Source: Lachnospiraceae bacterium UBA4260 | GTDB taxonomy: Bacteria > Bacillota > Clostridia > Lachnospirales > Lachnospiraceae | Direction: 5' to 3' | DNA: 64,000 nt | Assembly (NCBI GenBank): GCA_002395235.1 | Contig: DGWK01000001.1 | Location: 92,238 to 156,237, forward strand | Shown: in pieces, positions 59,928 through 64,000 of the stretch | Layout: each line of letters opens with the position of its first letter | Position numbering within the stretch: the stretch's first letter is position 1 | Position numbers and translations under genes: made by a program | The notes under the pieces: generated by a model | The model's input: the letters and a program-made list of their open reading frames with translations, nothing else | Databases searched by the model: none | What the model was told of the DNA's origin: nothing

Positions 59928-60866
59928 TTGACGAACGAAGAGCTGTGCATTGCTATTCAGAAAAATGAAGGAAACAAACAAGACCACTTAACGGAACTGT
60001 ATCTGAAGAATATCGGGATGATCGAAAAGATCATCAGACATTATGCCGGTGTTGCTGATCTGGAAGACGTCAGACAGGAAAGCTTTTTCGGGATCCTACG
60101 TGCTGCCGAACTATGGACACCGGACAAAGGCGGCAACTTTATAACCTATGCCGTATTTTGGATACGGCAAGCAATACGCAAATATTTAAATGATTGCGGT
60201 GGAGTTGTCCGGATACCTTCCTACAAGCGTGATCAGATAGGACGATACAAAAAGACCGTGAATTCATACCGAATGATGTTTGGCCGTTATCCTTCTGATC
60301 GGGAGTTGTGCGTGGCATTGAACTTGAAGTCGAAACAGCTGGAAGATTTGAAGAAGGATATTCTCGCTTCACAGGTCAGAAGTACCAGCGAGGTTATCGG
60401 CGGTGAGAATGACGATCTGACATTGGAAGATACCATTGCTGCAGAAGGTGACGCAATCGGGGATACAGTGGAGCAGCTACAGCAGGACGAACTATCGGAT
60501 GAACTGTGGAGCTGTGTGAGCGAACTGAAACCACAGCAAGCCGATGTTATCCGGGCCAGATACAAAGATGGCCGGACGCTGGAAGAATGCGGAACTGCTA
60601 TCGGCTTATCTGCTCAAAGGGCAAAGAGTATTCATGATGAGGCGCTCCGTGAACTCAGAAAGCCACGATACACAAAGCGCCTTCTTCCATACCTGGACGA
60701 AGGAACAGCCAGAAGCTGGAGCTTATCCGGTACAGGTCATGGAACATTCGAAAAATATGGAAGCGTACAGGAACGCGCAATGATCAGACTTGAAGAACTC
60801 AGCAAGATGAATATCTATTACGGTGTCAGGCTTCCGGAGCTGGATGAATTAAAGCATCGAGCATAA
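59928..60866 (+). CDS. Phage-encoded sigma-70-family RNA polymerase sigma factor
   Basis: A 312-residue sigma factor. Region 2 is visible (NIGMIEKIIRHYAG, DLEDVRQESFFGILRAAELW and NFITYAVFWIRQAIRKYL), then region 3 and region 4 (LKPQQADVIRARYKDGRTLEECGTAIG in two parts, with the helix-turn-helix LSAQRAKSIHDEALRELR). Region 1.1 is missing, as in group 3 sigma factors. I chose a TTG start behind GGAGAGGTG; a TTG 13 codons earlier has no site. It could direct host polymerase to late phage promoters. It stands directly before a bS21 gene. Confidence 0.85.
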   Translation: MTNEELCIAIQKNEGNKQDHLTELYLKNIGMIEKIIRHYAGVADLEDVRQESFFGILRAAELWTPDKGGNFITYAVFWIRQAIRKYLNDCGGVVRIPSYKRDQIGRYKKTVNSYRMMFGRYPSDRELCVALNLKSKQLEDLKKDILASQVRSTSEVIGGENDDLTLEDTIAAEGDAIGDTVEQLQQDELSDELWSCVSELKPQQADVIRARYKDGRTLEECGTAIGLSAQRAKSIHDEALRELRKPRYTKRLLPYLDEGTARSWSLSGTGHGTFEKYGSVQERAMIRLEELSKMNIYYGVRLPELDELKHRA

Positions 60867-60888
60867 AGCATACAAGGAAGGGTAATAC

Positions 60889-61086
60889 ATGAAACCAGTA
60901 TACAGAGGTGATGGAGAGAGTATTGATAATCTCATAAAAAGATTCAAGCGGGCTTGCGGTCGTGAAGGGATCATGAAAGCATACCGCGACAAGTGCGAGT
61001 ATAAGAAGCCGAGCGTGAGGCGAAGGGACAAGCACAACGCTGCAGTAAAAAAAATAAATAATCCGAGAAAAATATTTTGGAAATAA
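60889..61086 (+). CDS. rpsU: Phage-encoded ribosomal protein bS21
   Basis: A 65-residue basic protein that fits the whole bS21 pattern: GESIDNLIKRFKRACGREGI, a short middle and YKKPSVRRRDKHNAAVKK. The KPSxRRR run and the RFKR helix are the hallmark of S21. bS21 binds the 30S platform next to the 16S rRNA anti-Shine-Dalgarno end and affects start-site choice. The ribosome binding site is AAGGAAGGG. It follows the sigma-factor gene by 22 bases, so both are probably made together. AT-rich codon use marks it as part of the phage, not the host gene. Phage-borne S21 is known from large phages and marine phages. Confidence 0.85.
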   Translation: MKPVYRGDGESIDNLIKRFKRACGREGIMKAYRDKCEYKKPSVRRRDKHNAAVKKINNPRKIFWK

Positions 61087-61097
61087 TTTTGATGCCA

Positions 61098-61203
61098 GGC
61101 CCCCCGGTTATGAATTTTATATACCCCCTATTGGGCACCGGTGCCGCCCTTTGGAAAAGCTGGCCGGGGGTCTCCCGTGAGGGTGTGGTATCAGAAAACC
61201 ACA
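61098..61203. other. GC-rich structured non-coding block
   Basis: In an otherwise AT-rich gap lie GGCCCCCCGG (61098-61107), CCCCC near 61124, the 12-base palindrome GGCACCGGTGCC (61134-61145) and CCGGGGG (61164-61170). The first and last can pair over the palindrome. A further hairpin TGTGGT/ACCACA (61184-61189 with 61198-61203) follows. No open frame is supported. A packaging (cos-like) site or a structured RNA is possible; both are inference. Confidence 0.5.
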
Positions 61204-61287
61204 AATACATTCAGAAGTGATTAAAATACCACAGAAATTTTTTAATGATTACAAAATTTCAAAAATAATGTGAAAGGAAGTCAAATA

Positions 61288-61674
61288 ATGATTGTATTGA
61301 TCTGTGGCCTGATAGGGGCCGGAAAAAGTACATACGCAGCACAGCACTATGATCATGTTACAGAGTTTGAAACTTATATGTGTAAGGATGAACAAATCAA
61401 AGAGACGTTAAAGCTTCATGAAGAGGGAAAAACGGTCGCTCATATTACATGTTTCCCAACGAGAGCGGAACAGATCGCATTTTACAGATATTCGCCTGAA
61501 ATGATTTGGATTAATACCGGCATGGAACAGGAAATGAAGAATGTTATCCGGCGAGGCCGTGATCGGGATATGTGCCGGCTTCGTGAAATCGAGAAGACAA
61601 ACTGCCGTTATCTGAAGCAAATTCATCATTCCCCATTTCATCTGAAAATGGTAAATGTGTCTTTTCCGACATGA
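61288..61674 (+). CDS. P-loop kinase-like protein
   Basis: A 128-residue protein starting MIVLICGLIGAGKSTYAAQHY, a perfect Walker A, with ETYMCKDE and a C-terminal RRGRDRDMCRLRE that could be an arginine-rich lid. It resembles small AAA_33/polynucleotide-kinase-like proteins but is short and no Walker B could be assigned with confidence. Substrates could be nucleotides or RNA/DNA ends. Ribosome binding site AAAGGAAG; it follows the structured block. Confidence 0.7.
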   Translation: MIVLICGLIGAGKSTYAAQHYDHVTEFETYMCKDEQIKETLKLHEEGKTVAHITCFPTRAEQIAFYRYSPEMIWINTGMEQEMKNVIRRGRDRDMCRLREIEKTNCRYLKQIHHSPFHLKMVNVSFPT

Positions 61675-62010
61675 AAAATGGTGTTTTCGGAGCGGATCGC
61701 TCCCGGCCGTGATAGATTTATAGGTCATTTTTGACATTACGGCATAAAAAAAGGCGCTTCCGGATAACATGCTGAGAACAGTTAATGTCACCGGAAGCCG
61801 CCTGGCTAATACGGGAGTATCTCTATAGTATCATCCATGCTGCAGCAATGGCAAGCGCATGGGGATGTTTGTCAGAATTGCCGCTTATCGGATGCTATCA
61901 TACACGGCCCTGTATTTGACGGTTTAAGGCGGTTTGATTCGCAGATGGGTATTTGTCCATGAAAGCTGAGAAAAGGCCATAGCGCAAGCCACACAAAGCG
62001 AAAAGGGAAC
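61675..62010. other. Gene-free region with a leftward terminator
   Basis: GGCGCTTCCGG (61753-61763) and CCGGAAGCCGCC (61791-61802) form a stem; A-runs on its left make it an intrinsic terminator for leftward transcription, that is for the RHH gene at 62022-62231. The rest (61803-62010) shows no credible gene or RNA. Confidence 0.6.
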
Positions 62011-62030
62011 GATACACGATATCATGTGCC
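62011..62030. promoter_or_regulatory. RHH operator-like site A (overlaps the RHH stop codon)
   Basis: GATACACGATATCATGTGCC shares the ten-base core ACACGATATC with the two sites in the divergent region at 62285 and 62321. It covers the stop codon of the RHH gene. Confidence 0.55.
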
Positions 62031-62231
62031 TGATTTGGCAGCGGTATCTATGGCGGAATCAATTGCATTGTTAATAAACTGATTCACGGATACACCTTGA
62101 CTGTTTGCGGCATTCTGGATTGTTTCCTTCTTTCCTTTTGGTACCCTGATCAGTATAGTATCAATCTTTTCCTTACGATATTTTTCATTAGCACGTTCTC
62201 GCGCTTCCGTGTAACCTTTATATTTTCCCAT
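62022..62231 (-). CDS. Ribbon-helix-helix (CopG/Arc-type) repressor
   Basis: A 69-residue protein. The strand IDTILIRVPKGKKETIQ and helices NAANSQGVSVNQFINNAIDSAI form an RHH fold, which binds palindromic DNA as dimers of dimers. The start MGKYKGY has no ribosome binding site. On the minus strand a TATAAT lies so close upstream that transcription would begin at the A of the ATG, so the message appears leaderless, as for lambda cI. It is leftward and divergent from the gene at 62354. Confidence 0.8.
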   Translation of the reverse strand: MGKYKGYTEARERANEKYRKEKIDTILIRVPKGKKETIQNAANSQGVSVNQFINNAIDSAIDTAAKSGT

Positions 62232-62284
62232 GCTCAGATTATAACACGGCAACAACCAATAGCAAATGATAACAAATGAATGTT

Positions 62285-62340
62285 GACACACGATATCATA
62301 TACCGCTATAATACTTCTCAGATACACGATATCGTGTATC
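62285..62340. promoter_or_regulatory. Divergent promoter with two RHH operator sites (B and C)
   Basis: Rightward promoter TTGACA (62283-62288), 18-base spacer, TATAAT (62307-62312), both perfect hexamers. Site B (62285-62304, core ACACGATATC at 62288) occupies the spacer. Site C (62321-62340) is a perfect 20-base palindrome, GATACACGAT then ATCGTGTATC, covering the start of transcription. Centres are 36 bases apart. Confidence 0.8.
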
Positions 62341-62353
62341 GTTCAGAGGAATC

Positions 62354-62713
62354 ATGAAAACAGAATATAGAAAGGAAGGTGATCTATTGGAGAAATATGA
62401 AAGCATTTCGCTCAGTGAACAGGAAACGACAATTTCCTATAACCGGGATGAAGACCACGCTATTGTCTGGACGAATGACCGGACAATGATCACGAAGCTC
62501 GACAAGCTCTGCAGAGAAGCACCTGAAAACTACCAGTGTATAGAAGTAGGCAAGGCCGGGATCGGCGGCGGCATTCTTGACAAGCGTTACCGGATCAGTG
62601 ACAAAGGACTGTTATCATTCAGACAGCGCCGGGTAAAGCTGGAGCTGACGGACGAACAGCGCGCGGCATTGTCTGAGAAGATGAAAGAGCGCCGCGCAAG
62701 TGGCGAACTGTAA
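62354..62713 (+). CDS. Conserved-type small phage/ICE protein (119 residues)
   Basis: A 119-residue protein with an N-terminal ESISLSEQETTISYNRDEDH region, a TNDRTMITKLDKLC helix and a C-terminal basic LTDEQRAALSEKMKERR. Similar small proteins recur in clostridial phages without known function. The first ATG has GAGGAAT nearby; a TTG at 62387 has the stronger AAAGGAAGGTGAT site and is an alternative start. It is the only gene clearly under the RHH-controlled promoter and probably opens the small-ORF operon that follows. Confidence 0.68.
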   Translation: MKTEYRKEGDLLEKYESISLSEQETTISYNRDEDHAIVWTNDRTMITKLDKLCREAPENYQCIEVGKAGIGGGILDKRYRISDKGLLSFRQRRVKLELTDEQRAALSEKMKERRASGEL

Positions 62714-62817
62714 CGGCCTTATTTGCTGAGTAGGCAAGAGCGCATAGCAGAATACAGAATTAACGGCGCTCCAATGGGAAAATGTACCACTGCAAGTATT
62801 GAAGGGAGAATTTCCAA

Positions 62818-62925
62818 ATGCAGAACAGAGAATTCGAAGAACAGTTAATTCATGACATTCAGTCAGCACTCGAAGAAATGTATGATTCGCTGGCTGCTGA
62901 GATCGAGAAAGAAGGTCGTACATGA
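62818..62925 (+). CDS. Very small phage ORF (35 residues)
   Basis: ATG at 62818 follows AAGGGAGAA and encodes a 35-residue acidic amphipathic helix (REFEEQLIHDIQSALEEMYD). The stop overlaps the next start by ATGA, exactly as in the following pair of genes, which supports translation. Function is unknown. Confidence 0.5.
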   Translation: MQNREFEEQLIHDIQSALEEMYDSLAAEIEKEGRT

Positions 62926-63182
62926 AAGGCCCGGAACCTTGGGCAGATGCTGAAGCTATGGAAACGGATTTAAAGACATTGTTGTCAATGCATCTGGTAA
63001 ATCAAGAAGAAGCAGAGCTGAAAGCCTTCCGGCTTGGATGGAAAGCCGGCGCAAGGTATTCGGCATTCCAAGTGCTTCACTGGATACACGTTAAGATTTT
63101 GGGACACGGAGAGCCGGAAGCGGAAGAAGGTGAAGCTTCCGGTGATGAACAGGAAGACAGAAAGGAAGGCGGTGAAGAATGA
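62922..63182 (+). CDS. Hypothetical phage protein (86 residues)
   Basis: An 86-residue protein with a helical N-terminal part (DAEAMETDLKTLLSMHL, LKAFRLGWKAGARYSAFQVL) and a very acidic tail (GEPEAEEGEASGDEQED). Not recognised. It is coupled by ATGA overlaps to the small gene before and to the gene after, forming a chain of three. Confidence 0.58.
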   Translation: MKGPEPWADAEAMETDLKTLLSMHLVNQEEAELKAFRLGWKAGARYSAFQVLHWIHVKILGHGEPEAEEGEASGDEQEDRKEGGEE

Positions 63183-63379
63183 CAATTTACGAACAGCTGA
63201 AGGAAGCGGCGCACCTGGCAAACGTGATTGAAGCATCTGAATGTGGATACATTGCCTTAGATGCAAAGAGCATTCGCTATTTAGATGATCAGTTAGCGGT
63301 CATGATCGACCGGATCAGGGCGGCACAAAATGAAAAGCTCTCAGGCGCGGCAACACCTGAGAGCGGCGAAACCCAATAA
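63179..63379 (+). CDS. Hypothetical phage protein (66 residues)
   Basis: A 66-residue protein, helical, with IYEQLKEAAHLANVIEASE and YLDDQLAVMIDRIRAAQ. Not recognised. The ATG overlaps the previous stop. The 70-base gap after it holds a hairpin, GGAGCTTCT/AGAAGCTCC (63402-63410 with 63428-63436). Confidence 0.58.
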   Translation: MTIYEQLKEAAHLANVIEASECGYIALDAKSIRYLDDQLAVMIDRIRAAQNEKLSGAATPESGETQ

Positions 63380-63448
63380 CCACATACCACAGAAAGGAAA
63401 TGGAGCTTCTACAAGATTATAACCCGCAGAAGCTCCAAAGGGCAAGAA

Positions 63449-63700
63449 ATGAATATTGTGGAGTACGCATTAGAACAGGTTGATAATGAAGCTTTTCCGG
63501 TAGACAGAAAAATCAATGCTTTTGAAATCAATGAAATTCACAGAATTGCAGAGGAAAAGGCAAAGGACATGCCGGGAAGCACTGAAGGCAATATCGCAAT
63601 TGCGCTTATAGGTGAAGCTTTCAAATATGGATTCTGGCAAGGCTGGAAACACTGCAAAGCCGAACTTCCGGATTTTGATGACTTGTACGATGAAGAATAA
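63449..63700 (+). CDS. Hypothetical phage protein (83 residues)
   Basis: An 83-residue acidic protein (NIVEYALEQVDNEAFP, FEINEIHRIAEEKAKD, KYGFWQGWKHCKAE). The FWQGWK segment is shared in style with RLGWKAGARY of the gene at 62922, so the two may be distant relatives. The start is weakly supported: the nearest purine-rich sequence is AAAGGGCAAG. Function unknown. Confidence 0.55.
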   Translation: MNIVEYALEQVDNEAFPVDRKINAFEINEIHRIAEEKAKDMPGSTEGNIAIALIGEAFKYGFWQGWKHCKAELPDFDDLYDEE

Positions 63701-63885
63701 GCGGATGATCATAGAGCACACCCCGAGCACAACAAATGTCGGAGCTGCTGCCGTATAGCAACCAGATAACAGACCGACATTGAAAACGCCGGAACAGCTG
63801 CAAATGTTCCGGTACCAGAATAACAGGATAAGGACGGCGGCAACCGTCCTTTTCTTGTATCAGACCACAGAAAGGATACAGAGAT

Positions 63886-64000
63886 ATGACCATGAAAAAA
63901 ACACCGATGCGGAACACAATGAACCGTTGTCTGACTGAGGATGAAATCACACTGTTCATGAATACGGCAAGCGAACAAGGCAGTGTATACAGGAACCTTT
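63886..64000 (+). CDS. 5' end of a gene, possibly tyrosine recombinase-like (cut by window)
   Basis: ATG at 63886 follows AGAAAGGATA and the frame is open to the window end (38 residues). The stretch NRCLTEDEITLFMNTASEQG recalls the start of the catalytic domain of tyrosine integrases (LTxEE, then FLxxA). The N-terminal core-binding domain is missing, so the assignment is tentative and could be wrong. Confidence 0.4.
   Translation, partial: MTMKKTPMRNTMNRCLTEDEITLFMNTASEQGSVYRNL

Larger units (their letters stand above)
53165..64000. mobile_element. Prophage or phage-like element, early region (right end outside window)
   Basis: From about 53.2 kb the base composition becomes visibly more AT-rich and the gene content changes to a siphophage early region: leftward repressor, rightward HTH protein, YqaJ nuclease, RecT, DUF1064, replisome organizer, helicase-loader-like protein, sigma factor, bS21 and many small ORFs. 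No att site, structural gene or complete integrase is visible. The left end is placed between the alcohol dehydrogenase terminator and the repressor gene; it could lie anywhere in 53165-53474. Confidence 0.85.

Noticed and set aside
63400..63483. A 27-codon frame beginning MELLQDYNPQK
   Set aside because: The purine-rich sequence is too close to the ATG, and the stretch is better explained as the hairpin GGAGCTTCT/AGAAGCTCC.
1..64000. CRISPR arrays, tRNA or rRNA genes
   Set aside because: No regularly spaced direct repeats of CRISPR type and no tRNA T-loop/acceptor pattern or rRNA-like stretch was seen on reading both strands.

Overview
The window looks like a chromosomal segment of a GC-rich member of the Bacillota, class Clostridia, probably Lachnospiraceae or close kin. 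The basis is the gene families present (DUF4250, DUF5685, TM1266-type regulator, small multidrug export protein, clostridial HydE/HydF, ClpC/RadA), strong AAGGAGG-type ribosome binding sites, frequent GTG/TTG starts and short intergenic gaps. No rRNA, tRNA or CRISPR array is visible. The last 10.5 kb, from about 53.2 kb, is an AT-richer prophage or phage-like element.

Region 1 (1-12.6 kb) is the most striking part. One co-directional gene string holds the 3' end of a nitrogenase component-1-like gene, hypF-hypC-hypD-hypE, a TM1266-type small regulator, a single gene fusing a complete NifH-like ATPase to a NifD-like domain, a NifK/NifE-like gene, hydF and hydE, followed by fumC. Three cofactor-building toolkits that normally act apart are interleaved here: Fe(CN)2(CO) synthesis for [NiFe] hydrogenase, H-cluster maturation for [FeFe] hydrogenase, and a nitrogenase-type ATP-driven reductase. 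The window contains no hydrogenase, no hypA/hypB and no hydG. I infer a candidate undescribed metalloenzyme or cofactor-assembly system.

Region 2 (12.6-24.8 kb) is housekeeping: hisC, a small multidrug export protein, a methyltransferase, dapF, a SEC-C protein, a leftward block (DnaJ protein, DUF5685, zinc-ribbon membrane protein, azlCD), then DUF4250, valS and folC. Region 3 (24.8-38.7 kb) holds an MBOAT/SGNH O-acylation pair, a TPR lipoprotein, pyrF-pyrE, an M29-like peptidase, purE-purM-purN-purD and a large acidic SH3 membrane protein. Region 4 (38.7-53.1 kb) holds a GntR-clpC-radA operon behind a palindromic operator, a TPM/zinc-ribbon membrane pair, a gamma carbonic anhydrase, a complete branched-chain amino acid ABC transporter (livK, livHMGF), a CBS-ACT protein and an iron-containing alcohol dehydrogenase.

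Region 5 (about 53.2-64 kb) is the early region of a prophage: a leftward XRE repressor, then rightward genes for a small HTH protein, YqaJ nuclease, DUF1351, RecT, DUF1064, replisome organizer (with an internal origin-like repeat cluster), helicase-loader-like protein, a sigma factor and, directly after it, a phage-encoded ribosomal protein bS21. A structured GC-rich non-coding block, a P-loop kinase-like protein, and a ribbon-helix-helix repressor with three matching palindromic sites and an apparently leaderless start follow. The element runs past the right edge; no structural genes are visible.
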